DNA from: Tolypeutes matacus
Taxonomy: Eukaryota > Chordata > Mammalia > Cingulata > Chlamyphoridae
DNA: 64,000 bases
Direction of reading: 5' to 3'
Assembly: GCA_026826555.1 (NCBI GenBank)
Contig: JAKSZT010053883.1
Span: 27,953,763-28,017,762, forward strand
In this document: positions 46,191 through 58,256 of the stretch, one piece after another
Numbering within the stretch: the first letter of the stretch is position 1
How the letters are laid out: the number at the start of each line of letters is the position of its first letter
Program-made: the position numbers and the translations under genes
Notes under the pieces: generated by a model
What the model saw: the letters and a program-made list of their open reading frames with translations, nothing else
What the model was told of the DNA's origin: nothing
Database searches by the model: none

Positions 46191-46440
46191 AGACAGCTGG
46201 CAGATAATATATAGAAGGTATAACAATGATTTTGGCAGAAGATTAGGATTCTGGTTAATAATATAATACAGCAATGTTTTTCTACTACAATGTGTTCAGA
46301 AAGCAGTGATACATGGGAAAAATATAACTGATGTAAGTTATAGACTATAGTCAACAACAACATTGTAATGTTTTTGTAGCAAAAGCAAAGTTGGTACTAT
46401 ATAAATGCTCAAGGTAAAAAAAGAATATGGGGTTTGGTTC
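46190..46440 (+). mobile_element. L1-D LINE, sense 3' part
   Basis: Sense L1 3' UTR sequence matching about 42300-42550 of L1-C ('ttttggcagaagattaggat', 'gtgatacatgggaaaaat', 'gttatagactatagtcaac'). Together with the inverted part it forms a classic 5'-inversion structure. No poly(A) end could be found; the 3' boundary is approximate. Confidence 0.8.
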
Positions 46441-46884
46441 TGTGAGATACTAATATAATTAAGCACTTTTTCTCTTCTTCATTTTTTTCATTAATAAGAA
46501 GACCTTGACTACGTCATTTAAGTAATCTGTGCTTATCTGTGTACCTTTCTGAACACTAGAGGAACAACTGAGTTAGTAGTTGGAATTAGAGGAGATAAAA
46601 GTACCCAGACAGAGCTTTTTAGGAGTAACACTGCCATAACTTGTTGAGCTGCCTTTTTCTGTTTTATTTATTTTTGAATTTGAAATAAACATTTTTAAAA
46701 ATAAAATAAAATATTTACTCTGTTGCAGAATAAAGAGAACCATGATTTCTGCTCTGCAATTTCTGTAGCAGGTTTCCTCTGCTCAGGACAATTTTTACCT
46801 TATTTCTTACACTTAAAAACGGTTTCCTTCCAGGAACTTGAGAATGAAGGAGACATGGGCCCCTCTCTCCATCCCAAGTCTTGT
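46441..46884. other. Unassigned AT-rich DNA
   Basis: No gene. An A/T-rich patch at about 46660-46715 resembles a retroposon tail, but no body is recognisable upstream of it. Confidence 0.4.
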
Positions 46885-47085
46885 CTATAATGATAATAAT
46901 GGCATTTTATAAATGTTTGTCATGTATCAGCATCTGCACTAAATACTTTATATACCTGACCTCTCCAAATTCTGCCCTGTAAGGCAGACACTCTATTACT
47001 CTTATTTTATGGGAAAGGAAATCAAGGCTCAGAGAGATTAAGAAATTTGTCCAGAGTCACACAGCAAGGAAGAGGCAGAATGACC
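46885..47085 (-). repeat. MIR SINE, antisense
   Basis: Reversed MIR blocks: 'cctgtaaggcagacactcta', 'ggaaatcaaggctcagagag', 'agaaatttgtccagagtcac' and 'acagcaaggaagaggcagaa'. Confidence 0.88.
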
Positions 47086-47364
47086 TGAGCTTGGATCAGC
47101 TTGCCATAATTATTATGTTCTAGTTGTCTCTTTTCCCAATGTCTCACACTTAGGGAGCAGGGTAGAAGGTCTTTGTCAGACCAGCACAGAACCCTCTACA
47201 TCTTTTAGAATCCCCCCATCCAGCCCTGAAATTCCCTTTTTTTTCAATTCCTCTGATTTGGACAAAGTCCAGGCTGCCCTTTCCCAAAGGCACCTGGGAA
47301 CAGGCATTATTACCAGAGCAGTAAAGGAAGTCATGAGTCTGGCCCCATCCACAAACATTTCTGC

Positions 47365-47605
47365 ACGGAATCCAATAGCTGGCAAACATTTTCTGTAAAG
47401 GATGAGGTAGCAAATACTTTTGGTTTTGTTTGTGGGCCATATGTTACCCCATCCAATGACTCAACTCTGCCATTGTAGCATGGAAGCAGCCATAGATGGT
47501 ATATAAATGAATGGGTGTGGCTATGTTTCAATAAACCTTTATTTACAAAAATAAACATTTTGCCAGATTTGATCTGTGGGCCGTTGTTGTTGACTTAGAA
47601 AGCAG
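47365..47605 (+). mobile_element. Nonautonomous hAT-like DNA transposon, family not named
   Basis: Blocks 'cattttctgtaaaggatga', 'ttgtttgtgggccatatgtt', 'ctcaactctgccattgtagc', 'ggaagcagccatagatggta', 'caataaacctttatttacaa' and 'gatctgtgggccgttgttg' match a common eutherian DNA-transposon-derived repeat. Terminal inverted repeats are decayed. Confidence 0.65.
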
Positions 47606-48249
47606 AGAAAGAGAACAACGCTGCCAAAGGGATCCAGGGGGTTGGGGAAAGTGGGGGCAGGCTTTGGCTTGGGTTGCTGCCTGAGGCAGGTCAGCTCCAC
47701 CCACACTTGTTGTGGAAGCCCTGAGGTAGCCCTGAGTTCACATGAGGGCCCCTGTCTCCTAGGTAGAGAAGAGAGATTTCACGTTGATTCTTTTGTCCTT
47801 TGCCTTATTTGTATTCTGCTTCACACTCATCTAACATTTATCAAGCCCTGTGTGGCATGGCTTTCCATCCAGTACTCATGTAATCCTTATGCCATCCTTG
47901 TTAGACTCCCAGCAATCAGCCTTGATTCAGAACTTTTAAACCAATTTTTTTTTCCACCTCAACAGGTACCTGGGGACAAAGGAACCTGGGCCATAGGCAT
48001 TCCAGATCCTTTACCACACTCTGTCTCCAGCTCCCATCTTATCTTGTTCTGCTCTTTCCCCTCTCTGTACTTGGCTCCACCTCTTTTGCCTCCTTGCTCC
48101 TTGAACTTTGTCCTGGAAAACATTAACTTTCCTGAACTGATTTTTGGTGTACTAAGAACATATCCTACTCCTCATCTCCGGCTCATCTCCATCCTGCTCA
48201 CTTATCTCACAGATTCAAGACCTCACACTTATCCCGCTTGATGATTCTC
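47606..48249. other. Unassigned DNA with the longest open frame
   Basis: A 199-codon frame at 47642-48241 is the longest in the window. Its translation is rich in Ser, Leu, Pro, Phe and Cys with no recognisable domain and no coding-like composition. I do not treat it as a gene. Confidence 0.4.
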
Positions 48250-48360
48250 GGGCAATTGTCAGTAACCACCTAAAGATGGGTGAATCAGTTTGCCCAAGGC
48301 CACACAGCCAGGACAGCTGATGAGACTCACTCCAAGCCCAGCACTCTGAGTACCAACTGG
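48250..48360 (-). repeat. MIR SINE fragment, antisense
   Basis: Contains 'gtttgcccaaggccacacag' and 'actccaagcccagcactctg', the reversed MIR core. Confidence 0.7.
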
Positions 48361-48824
48361 GTGATGGGGAAAGAGAGTGAGGGATGGTCCTGGGGCCAAG
48401 CTACTGTTTTCCAAGGTCATTGGCATTTGCTCCCTACCCAGAACCCAGGGAGCCACTGGAAACAAAGCTCAGGGGAAATGACTCTCTGTAGCAGATGAGC
48501 CTCAAAGTTGATTTCCCAGGAGGAATCCAACAAAGTCCTTGAAATCTGGACATCAAGGAGGAAAATCAATAATCTTTTAAGTTTTCACCTTGATGATTGA
48601 TCCACTGCATTCAGCCCCTTTCTTCTCTCTGTCAAATCTCTGGATGTGGCCTCTCTTGCGTCTACATTTTTTTTGCCTCTTCACTTTAAAGTGTGTGGCT
48701 TCTTGGTTCTGATCTGAAACTGAAATATATTGCTTTATGCAAACGGACCAGGTATCAGTCACATGCTCCCTCACTTTTTATTTTCTCTGAAGAAAGGAAG
48801 CCCTGGTTAGCCTGCAAGGATGAA

Positions 48825-49015
48825 AGGAAGAAAACTCACGTTTACTGAGTACCTGTGATGTGCTGGGTCTTTTTGCAAGCATCACCTTATGGTTAATTCT
48901 CCCCTCCCAGTCCTATCTAGCTGGATCTTATCTACCTCAGATGAAGAAACTGGAATTCAGTGAAGCAAAGCAGCTTTCCCAATGCCACACACATTGTCTG
49001 CAGGTGGTGACACAT
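48825..49015 (-). repeat. MIR SINE, antisense
   Basis: Reversed MIR blocks: 'acgtttactgagtacctgtg', 'gatgaagaaactggaattca' and 'gcagctttcccaatgccaca'. Confidence 0.78.
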
Positions 49016-49384
49016 AACTGTCATGGAAGTTGTGCTGTGCTCCTTCCCTTCCGACCAGGACTGGAAATGAGTGTTAGGACCTTTCTAGACTAGGTATCTA
49101 GGAAATTAGTTCCTGAGTAACAAGGGTCATAGGGTGCCATTTATTTACTTGCTATGTACTGAGTGGTCAGTGGGGAGGCATTGGAAGAGGGAGATCTTAG
49201 CAGAATGTCTCGTCTGTTATTCAGATTCCATGAACTCCAGTCTGGGTAAGAGGTAAAAGGATTTGCATGGAATGTAATTAAAAACTCAGAAAACTGTTGC
49301 TGAATTGTTTTCAGGAGCGTTGAAACAAGGAGTTTCTACAGCAACAGGTGCTTATCATTTAGTATAAGGTCTAAGAGCGTATAT

Positions 49385-49800
49385 CCTAAAAATCCAAAAG
49401 AAAAGTGGCTTAAACAAACTGGTGTGGGAAGCAAGTCTCTCTCATTCTCAGCACACAACTTTCACTATCAAGACCATCTCAAGGTCCAAGATGGCTTCTA
49501 GAGCTACAGCCATCACATTTGTTGCATTCTGGGCCAAGTAAAAAGGAAGGGGAAGGGGAAGGGCCGGGTGAAACTTCATTGTTTTGAGTTGTACCTGAAG
49601 TCTTACACTGCATTTCTGCTTATATCCTATTGGTCAAAATGTACTTCCATGGCTAAGGAGGCTGGGAAATATAGTCTTTTCAGTGGATGGCATTATACTT
49701 AACTAGAAGTTGGAGTTCTTTTACTAAGGAAAAGATAATAAAATAGCTATTGGGGGACCACAGGCTGTCTTCCACTACAAGAAGTTCCCAGTATAGACAC
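49385..49800 (+). repeat. Medium-reiterated eutherian repeat, family not assigned
   Basis: Blocks 'agaaaagtggcttaaacaaa', 'tccaagatggcttctagagc', 'tatcctattggtcaaaatgt', 'gaggctgggaaatatagtct' and 'ctattgggggaccacaggct' are familiar from an old eutherian repeat. Not coding. Confidence 0.55.
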
Positions 49801-50962
49801 CTTTGATATTGGGCAGCATTGACCTTGATCTAGAATCAGCAATACCTCTAGAAGTAGTCGACACATTTGTTATTGTTAGCAGAAGTCATTTCCACAGTGG
49901 TCTAGAGTGGAGTGAAGGAAGACAAAGAATATCCATGGTTGCCAAGAAAAATAACATGGAACTTGTGAAGAGACCCCTAGATTGTCACACAGTGTCTGTT
50001 AAGACTAAAGTAGAGACATACTACATGTGCCTGACATTGTGAGCTTCCTCTTATCCCACGTGAGGATAACCTAAGAGACAAAGGTTACAAACCATTGTCT
50101 AGCCCATTGCTGCTTTTCCTTGCTCACACGCATCGCCTCATCTCACCATGACTCTGCCCCACCTTCTTGGTTGTCTGTGTTACTGAGCTATGGAAATTGT
50201 GTTCTGATCCACGGGGACTTCTTAAAGCTAAGAGCTGCTTGTGGGACCCGAAATTGTCCTCACAGTGATTTCATTCAAAGTAATAGCAACATCTGATGCT
50301 ATAGAAATCTCATCCTCATGATCATAAGCATTTATAATAGCCCATCATCAGTCAAGTGCTTACATTGGAGAGAAATTTCCATGGAGAAAGTCAATCTTTT
50401 AAAAAATGTTAATTTTTTGTGAGGAAATCAAATGAGATGCCAAATTGTTTCTGTCATTATGTTGCCCTTCCCTTTGGAGCACTTACTGCTCTGATCAGTA
50501 TGACATTTTCACATGTAGCAATGCAGATGGGGAAATTTACCTCCTGATGGAGACCCTTCATTTGCCCATTAGTCAGTGCTGCTTAAGCATACATTGCCTA
50601 CTCTGTTTTCACAGTAGTCAGAACATAAGGGCAGAGTTAGTGCTTTCTAGACCTTGAAGATTTTGCTACCCTTTTAAAGGGAAGCAAAGAAGACCCTCCC
50701 TCTCCCCATAACAGCAAATAGAATGAAGCATCTGAAAGATGGACTTGGAATATATGGATAAAGAATTTGAGTGCCCAACTCCTGGCCAGTAAGTTCCCTT
50801 CATAGAAAATCAGCATCCTAGGCTATAATTCTGGATCTTTTTTGTCCCATCTGGTTCTACAGCCTCACACCACCTTGGGAAGCATTCATCTTGGGGACCC
50901 TGGGGAGGCTCCTGCCCGTGCCAGCCCTGGGCATACTCCAACTCTCCTACCCACTCTCTTCA
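49801..50962. other. Unassigned single-copy-like DNA
   Basis: No gene or clear repeat. Two short plus-strand frames (49803-50042 and 50445-50657) show no domain. The stretch ends at the L1-E insertion site. Confidence 0.4.
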
Positions 50963-51556
50963 GGAGGATTGTAGGTAGATGGCAGAACTAGAAGCTCTAT
51001 GAATTAGTCCCTCCATAAAAACAAATATTGAACTGGAAATAACTGTCTGACTCAACTATTTTGGAATTTTGGAGTCTAGCAAAATACTTGCAGCATCCAG
51101 GAAACTGCTGGATATGGATACCAGTAAATTTCAGGAAACATCAGTGAATTTCACTATGTAGTGACTACCATCCCCTATCCTCCAGCCACATGGTGGGCAG
51201 CTTTGGAGCCTGCAGCCCATTTTCCTGCTGCAGCTTGCTGATGACAAGGTGATGAGTAATAAGGACCTTGTCTTCCAAAAACCAGGGTTGTGTGGTCCAG
51301 TTGCAGATGCCTGCTTTTGATCACTACTTTTTATCTCTGGGGGTGTGGGCATGGAGAGAAAACATTGTTTCAACCCCACTGGCAGAAGTGACAGAGAGTT
51401 TTAAAGATCAGTGCCTTTTTTTCTTTTCCCATTCCCTGTTTAGAACTAAAAATAGTTTGGAAATGTCACAAACTGACAGCTCCAGCTCTCAACAAGAAAA
51501 AGTATAGCAATCCCAGAGGAGTAGGACAATTAGATTTCCAGCAAACAATACTTAAA

Positions 51557-52650
51557 ATGTCTAATTCTCAAAAAAATTATAAAACATATAAAGAAGCAGG
51601 AAAGTATAGCCCATTCTCAGGAAAAAAGAATTTGCCAGAAACCATCCCTGAGGAAGATCATACATTGGAACTCTTAGTCAAAGATGCTAAATTGACTCTC
51701 TTAAATACATTCAATGAGCTAAAGGAAACCATGGACAAAGAACTAAAGGAAATTATGAAAGCATTGTCTGAACAACAACAACAACAAAAGAGAAATTATA
51801 AAAAAGGAACCAAACAGAAATTCTGGAGCTAAAAATACAATAATTGAAATGAAAAACTCACAAGAGGGATTTAATAGAAGATTTGGGGAGGGAGAAGTAA
51901 GGATCAGCAAAAATGAAGACAAGACAATTGAAATTATTCAGCAGTGTTAGAAAGAAAAAAGAATGAATAAACATTTACAGAGGGGAGCTGGTGTAGCTCA
52001 GTAGTTGAGTGCCAGCTTCCCAAATATGCAGTCCCAGGTTGAATCCCCAGCCCTGTTACCTAAAAAAAAAAAAATTTGGACAGAGCTTGAAGGACACCAT
52101 CAAGCATACCAACATATGCATCATATGAGTCCCAGTAGGACAAGAGAGAGAGAAAGGGGAAAGAAATGTTGGAAGAAATAATGGCCAAAAAGTTCACAAA
52201 TCTAATTAAAGACATAAATATACAACTTCCAAGAATCACAACGAACTCCAAGCAGGGTAAATTCAAAGAGATCCACACTAAGATAGAGTAGAGCTAAATT
52301 ATCAAAATCCAAAGAAAAAGAGAGAATTTTGAAACCAGCAGGAGAGAAGCAACTTGTCACATACAAGGGGCCTTCAACAATATTAATAACAAATTTCTCA
52401 TCAGAAATCATGGAGGCCAGAAGACAATGAGATGACACATTTAAAGCCCTTAATGAAAAAAACAAAAACAAAAACAAAAAACATGTCAAACAAGAAATCT
52501 ACATCTGATAAAATTATCCTTCAGGAATGAAGGAGAAATTAAGACATTTACAAATAAACAAAAGTTAAAAGACTTCATTACCAGAAGACCTGTCCTAAAA
52601 GACATGCTAAAAGGAATAATTCAGGATGAAATCAAAGGAAATTAGACAGA
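51557..52650 (+). pseudogene. L1-E ORF1 pseudogene
   Basis: The open piece 51557-51832 gives TIPEEDHTLELLVKDAKLTLLNTFNELKETMDKELKEIMKAL, a coiled-coil start that parallels the ORF1 of L1-A. It then breaks by frameshift. The C-terminal part (after the SINE) includes blocks at 52160-52600 such as 'tcatcagaaatcatggagg' and 'aaacaagaaatctacatct', the L1M-type ORF1 end. The CAA-repeat segment near 51775 (QQQQQ) is a slippage expansion. Not functional. Confidence 0.82.
51984..52075 (+). repeat. Single right-monomer SINE
   Basis: GGGAGCTGGTGTAGCTCAGT and the B-box-like GGTTGAATCCCC are the right half of the dimeric SINE (compare 40040-40143). It ends in 13 A. Target duplication is approximate (TTTACAGAG / TTGGACAGAG). 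It sits in the ORF1 of L1-E. Confidence 0.82.
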
Positions 52651-52719
52651 AACATGAAGCCATAGAAGAAATAATGAACATTGGTAAAGGTAAATACATA
52701 GGTAAATATAAAATCTGGT

Positions 52720-53045
52720 TGTATTAGGGTCCTCTAGAGAAACAGAACCAACAGGAGATATCTGTAAATAGTATGAGATTTTATAAAATTCTCTCACGTG
52801 ACCGTGGGGGAGCACAAGTCCAAATTCCACAGGCAGGCTGCAAACCAGAGGCTTCAGTGAAGGTCCTTGATGAGTTCCCAGGAGACCTTGGCTGTCCGTA
52901 GTACAGCTGGAAATTCTCTCTCTGAATGCTGAAATCACATCCCCTTTTAAAGCCTTCAACTGATTGGATAAGACATCACTCATTGTGGACAGCAGTCTCC
53001 TTGTTTGATTATAGATGTAATCAGCCATCTAGACAATCAACTCAC
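52720..53045 (-). mobile_element. ERVL/MLT2-like LTR fragment, antisense
   Basis: Starts (plus strand) TGTATTAGGGTCC and contains 'gaaacagaaccaacagg', 'gatgagttccc' and 'caactgattggataag'. These are the reverse complement of blocks in the LTR at 27272-27725. It is truncated at its own 5' side near 53045, where it meets the next LTR. Confidence 0.8.
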
Positions 53046-53438
53046 TGATGATTAAGGCTTTGATTGGCCCCCTTGTGGGCAAGGACTCAGAGAAAAACCG
53101 TAGGCAGAGAAGGGAGGTTGGAGTTTTAATGCTGGAGCCCTGGGAAGTAAGCACACAGCAGAGTAGAGCAGCTGAGCCAGAGCTGGTCACCTGTTAGTCT
53201 ACAGCTGGCCTTGTGAGGAAAGCAGGGCAGCCGAGTCTGCATAGAAACAAGCCCCAGGAAGACAGGAACCCAGGAAGCCTCAACTCTTGGCAGATGTCGG
53301 CAGCTATCTTGCTACAACACGCGGCAACAGACTTGGGTGGGGGAAGTAACTTATGCTTTATGGCCTGGTAACTGTAAGCTTCTACCACCAATGGATTTCT
53401 GGTATTTTGCATTAGCACCCCTTTGACTGACTAATACA
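53046..53438 (+). mobile_element. LTR fragment, sense
   Basis: Ends CTTTGACTGACTAATACA, the same terminal block as the LTR at 27272-27725, and is preceded by 'tatgctttatggcctggtaa' and 'gatttctggtattttgcat'. It runs in the opposite orientation to the neighbouring LTR, head to head. The body differs from the 27272 copy, so it is a related but distinct LTR subfamily. Confidence 0.65.
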
Positions 53439-53896
53439 CCCTCCATTATCACCACAGTACTTCTTTGATATTGATGCAAGAATATTACAGTGTTGCTATT
53501 AATCACAGTGCATAGGTCACACCATTTGTATCTTTCCCATGCTTCTCCATGTTCCCACCACCTTTCAAGTTGTATTTTTCCCATGCTTCTCCACATTCTC
53601 ACCACCCTGCAATAGTGACCCTGCAATAGCTCTAGCTCACAGAAGGACACTCTTGCAACTGTACCATCAACCACAATTTTCCTCTACCTCTGGGTTTATT
53701 GTGTTATTCAGTTCCTAGATTATTCTATTGCTTTCTTTCAATTGACATTTACATCCCTAGACTACCCTTTCTAGCCACATTCCCATTTATAAATCAGCTG
53801 CTATTCACTATAATGTGTTAACATCAACTCTATACTTTTCCACACTTTTACAGTAAAGTTAATTAAAACTTCTACACACATTAAGCAAGGAGTAGA
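53439..53896 (-). mobile_element. Antisense L1 3' UTR fragment
   Basis: The reverse complement of 53715-53880 aligns with 42170-42340 of the L1-C 3' UTR ('ctagattattct', 'ttcaattgacatttac', 'actataatgtgttaac' and 'aactctata' blocks). No poly(T) head is seen at 53439. A 44-bp tandem duplication lies at 53528-53615. Confidence 0.7.
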
Positions 53897-55535
53897 TAGT
53901 TTTTATATTACTGAAAGTCGGTATTATTCAAAGTAGGTTGTTATCATTTTAAGATGTTAATTGTAATAAAAAAGGTGACCACTAAGAAAATAACTAAAAC
54001 TATGGAGCTGAGAAAATAAGAGAGTCAAATGGTACAGTATAAAAAAAAAATCAACTTAATAATAAAAGAAAAAATGGCAGTGAGGGAGTTATTGAGAAAC
54101 AAAAACACATACAAGATATACTGAAAACAAATACCTAAATGGCAGAAGTATATCCTACCTAATCAATTATTTACTTAAATATAAATTTATTAAATTTGTT
54201 GTTAAAGTGCAGAGATAGGAAGATTGGATGAAAAACATATGATCCATATACTGTCTACAAGAGACTCACTTTATATATAAAAATACAAAGAGATTGAAAG
54301 TAAAATGGTGAGAAAAGATAATCCATACAAATAGTAACCAAAAGAGAGCCAGCATGGTTATATTATCATCAGACAAAATACACTTTAGGTCAAAAAAGTT
54401 TTAGACGAGACAAAGAAGGACTTTATATATTGATAAGAGTTTCACTCCAACAAGAAGATATAACAATTATAAACAAGTACACACCTAACAACAGAGTCCA
54501 AGAATATAGAAGTAAAAATTGACAGAATTGAAGGGAGAAATAGTTCTACAATAATAGTTGGAGACTTCAATACACCACTTTCAATAAGCGGTAGAACATC
54601 TATACAGAAGATCAACAAGAAAATAGAAAATTTGAAAAATATCATAAAACAATTTACTCAACAGACATCTATAGAACTCTTCACCCAATAACTACAGACT
54701 ACACATTCTTCTCAAGTACATTTAGATCATTCTCAGAATAAATCATATGTTAGGCCACAAAGCATATCTTAATAAATTAAAAAACATTGAAATCATACAA
54801 AGTAACTTCTTGGACCACATTGGAATAAAGCTAGAATTTATTAACAGAAGGAAACAGAGACATTTTTAAAAATATGTGGAAATTAAACAATACACTATTA
54901 AGCAACCAATGGGTCAAAAGATACATCAAAGGGGAAATTAAATATCTTGAGACAAATGAAAATGAAAATACAAAATACCAAAACTTATAAGATATGGCAA
55001 AGGCAGTGCTCAGAGGGAAATTTATAACTCTAAATACTTAAGTTAGAAAATAAGAAAGATCACAAAAAAAATTAATAACCTGACTTCACACCTAGAAGAA
55101 CTAGAAGAAGAAAAGCAAACTAAATCCAATGTTAGCAGAAGGAAAGAAATAGTAAAAATTAGAGTGGAGATAATATAGAGAATAGAAAGCAATAGAATAA
55201 ATCAACAAAACCAAAAGTTGGTTCTTTGGGAAAAAAATCAATATAATAGGCAAGCCTTTAGATAAACTGACAAAGATAAAAAAGAAAAAAAAGAAAGGGC
55301 ACAAATAACTAAAATCAGGCCTGAAAGACAAGACATTACTACTAATCTTCCAGAAATAAAAGGATTCTAAGAGAAAACTATGAACAATTATAGGCCCAAT
55401 CTAGATGAAATGGAAAAATTCCTAGAAACATCAAATTATCTAAACTGACTCAGGAAGAAATAGGAAATTTCAACAGATCTAATCTATAACAAGTAAACGT
55501 ATTAGATCAGTAATAAAAAAAAATCTCCCATGAAG
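53897..55535 (+). mobile_element. L1-E LINE, part 2 (spacer, ORF2 endonuclease and linker)
   Basis: Resumes L1-E with the ORF1-ORF2 spacer ('agtaggttgttatcatttta', 'gatgttaattgtaat') and ORF2. GDFNTP is readable at 54560-54577. It continues through the linker to about 55535 (AAATCTCCCATGAAG), where L1-F begins. Confidence 0.9.
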
Positions 55536-55926
55536 TAGAAAAACAAACAAACAAACAAACTATAGAGCAAATCAACAAAACCTAATGTTGGTTCTTTGAA
55601 CAGAGCAAACAAATTGACAAATCTTTAGCAAGACTGACAGTAAAAAAAAAAAAAAAAAAAAGTGTGTGGGGGGGGCGAAGAGAGAGGATACAAATAATGA
55701 AAATCAGAAATGAAAAGGGGGTCTTTACTATTGACGCCACTGAAATAAATAGGATCACAAGTAGATAGTATTAACAACTGTATGCCAATAAATTAGATAA
55801 CCTAGAGGACATGGACAAATTCTTAGAAACACACAAACCAACTACATTGACTCAAGAAGAAATAGAAGACTTCAACAAACCAATTACTAGTAAAGAGATC
55901 AAATCAGTAATCAAAAACCTCCCCCA
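55536..55926 (+). mobile_element. L1-F LINE, part 1 (5'-truncated, ORF2)
   Basis: A 5'-truncated L1 inserted into L1-E. It starts with an AAAC-repeat junction (55541-55560) and then repeats ORF2 sequence already seen at about 55195-55515, which gives the false impression of a tandem duplication. The frame at 55811 reads ORF2 ([34 protein letters not shown]) and then runs into the SINE. Confidence 0.88.
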
Positions 55927-56196
<270 letters not shown>

Positions 56197-57622
56197 CCCC
56201 CAAAAGAAAAGCTAAGGACCAGGTGGCTTAACAGGGAAATTCTACCAAACATCCCAAGAATTAACTCCAATTCTGCCCAAACTCTTCCAAAAAACTGAAG
56301 AGGAGGGAAAACTTCCTAACTCATTCTATGAGGCAAACAACACCCTCATAGCAAAGTCAGATAAACATACCACAAGAAAAGAAAACTGCAGATCAATATC
56401 TCTTATGATTATAGATGTAAAAATACTTAACAAAATGCTGGCAAAATGAATTCAACAGCATATTAAAAGAATTCTACATCATGATCAAATGGGATTTACC
56501 CCTGGTATGCAAAGCTGATCCAACATAAGAAAAACAAATAATGTAATATTCCACATTAACAAAATGAAGGAAAAAACCACATGATCATCTTAATCAATGA
56601 AAAAAATGTTTAATAAAATAAAGCACTCTCTTGAAAAAAAAAAAAAACACTTAAAACATTAGAAATAGAAAGAAACTTCTGCAACATGATAAAGGGCATA
56701 TATGAAAATCCCACAGCTAACATCCTATTTAATGATAAAAGACTGAAAGCTTTCCCTCTAAGAAAAGGAACAAGACAAGGATGCTCATTGTCACCACTGT
56801 TGAACTGGAAGTTCTTGCCAGAGCAATTAGGCAAGAAAAAGAAATAAAAGGCATGCAAATTGTAAAGGAAGAGTAAAACATTACCTATTTGTAGATAATA
56901 TGATCCTAAATACAGAAAATCGAGAAAAACCCACAACAAAGTTACTAGAGTTAATAAACAAGTTCAGCAGAATAGCAGGATACAAGATTAATACACAAAA
57001 AATCAGTACTGCTTCTATACACAAGCAATGAACAATCAGAAGAAGAAATTAAGAAAAAAAAAATTTCATTCACAATAGCAACTAAAGAATCAAATATCTA
57101 GGAATAAATCTAACCAAGGATGTAAAGGACTTGTATCCAGAAAACTACAAAATATTGCTAAAAGAAATTAAAGAAGACTAAAATAAACGGAAGGATATTC
57201 CATGTTTATGTATTGGAAGACCAAATATCATTAAGATGTCAATACTACCCAAAGCAATTTATAGATTCAATGTAATCCCAATCAAAATTCCAACAATTCT
57301 TCTTTGCAGAAATGGAAAAACCAATCATCAAATTTATATGGAAGGGTGAGGGGCACTGAATAGCTAAAGTAATCTTGAAAAAGAAGAATGAAGTTGGAGG
57401 ACTCACTTCCAGATTTTAAAACTTCTTACAAAGCCTCAGTAATCAAAAGAGCTTGGTACTGGCACAAAGACAGACATATAGACCAATGGAATAGAATTTA
57501 GAGCTCAGAAATCAACCATCACGTTTATGGTCAACTGATTTTTGACAAGGTGACAAAGACCACCCAATTGGGAGAGAATATTCCCTTCAACAAATGGTTG
57601 GTAAAACTGGGCCTCCATTTGC

Positions 57623-57657
57623 AAAAAAAAAAAAAAAGAGAGAGAGAGAGAGAGAGT
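57623..57657 (+). repeat. A run plus GA microsatellite
   Basis: Fifteen A then AG repeats inside L1-F. Confidence 0.9.
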
Positions 57658-58172
57658 GCCATCTCACACCGTATACAAAAATTAACTCAAAATGCCTCAA
57701 AGACCTAAATATAAGAGCTAGAGCCATCAAACTCATATAAGAAAACATAGGGAAGCATCTTCAAGAACTTGTGTTTGGCAATGGTTTCTTAGACTTTATA
57801 CCCAAAGCACAAGCAACCAAAGAAAAATAGATAAATGGGACTTAATCAAAATAAAAAAAACTTTTGTGCCTCAAAGGAATTTATCATGAAAGTAAAAAGA
57901 CAACCTACACAATGGGAGAAAATATTTGGAAACCACATATCTGATAAGGGATTTATAGCAAGTATACACAAAAAAATTATTCAACTTAACACCAAAGTAC
58001 AAACAACCCAATTTAAAAATGGACAAAAGATTTGAACAGACATCTCTCCAAAGAAGATATAAAAATGGCCAGAAAGCACATGAAAGGTTGTTCAACATCA
58101 TTAGCCATCAAGGAAATGCAAACCAAATCCACAATGAGATACTATGTCACATCCATAAGACAGGCTGCTGTT

Positions 58173-58256
58173 AAAAACAAACAAACAAACAAACAAACAA
58201 ACAAACAAACAAACAAAGAAACCAACCAACCAACCAACCAACAAACAAAAAAAAAC
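58173..58256 (+). repeat. CAAA/CCAA microsatellite
   Basis: Expanded from the A-rich stretch typical of the L1 ORF2 end in L1-F. Confidence 0.95.

Larger units (their letters stand above)
50963..52719 (+). mobile_element. L1-E LINE, part 1 (5' UTR and ORF1)
   Basis: Outer L1 of the second stack. Its 5' end GGAGGATTGTAGGTAGATGG matches that of L1-A. The 5' UTR here is only about 600 bp, versus about 1.2 kb in L1-A, so it has an internal deletion or a shorter promoter. ORF1 begins about 51557. A SINE sits at 51984-52075, and the element is interrupted at 52720. Confidence 0.9.

Noticed and set aside
45805..46207. Two overlapping open frames, plus strand
   Set aside because: They are antisense to the inverted L1-D fragment.
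47642..48241. Longest open frame, 199 codons, plus strand
   Set aside because: Composition is low-complexity hydrophobic and Ser/Pro rich with no domain, no supporting exon structure, and it lies in ordinary noncoding DNA. A frame of this length is expected by chance in 64 kb.
55195..55915. Tandem duplication inside L1 ORF2
   Set aside because: Explained by L1-F inserted into L1-E with a matching target duplication.
58173..58256. Tandem CAAA array as a possible CRISPR or regulatory repeat
   Set aside because: It is a simple microsatellite grown from an A-rich site in L1 ORF2, with no spacers.
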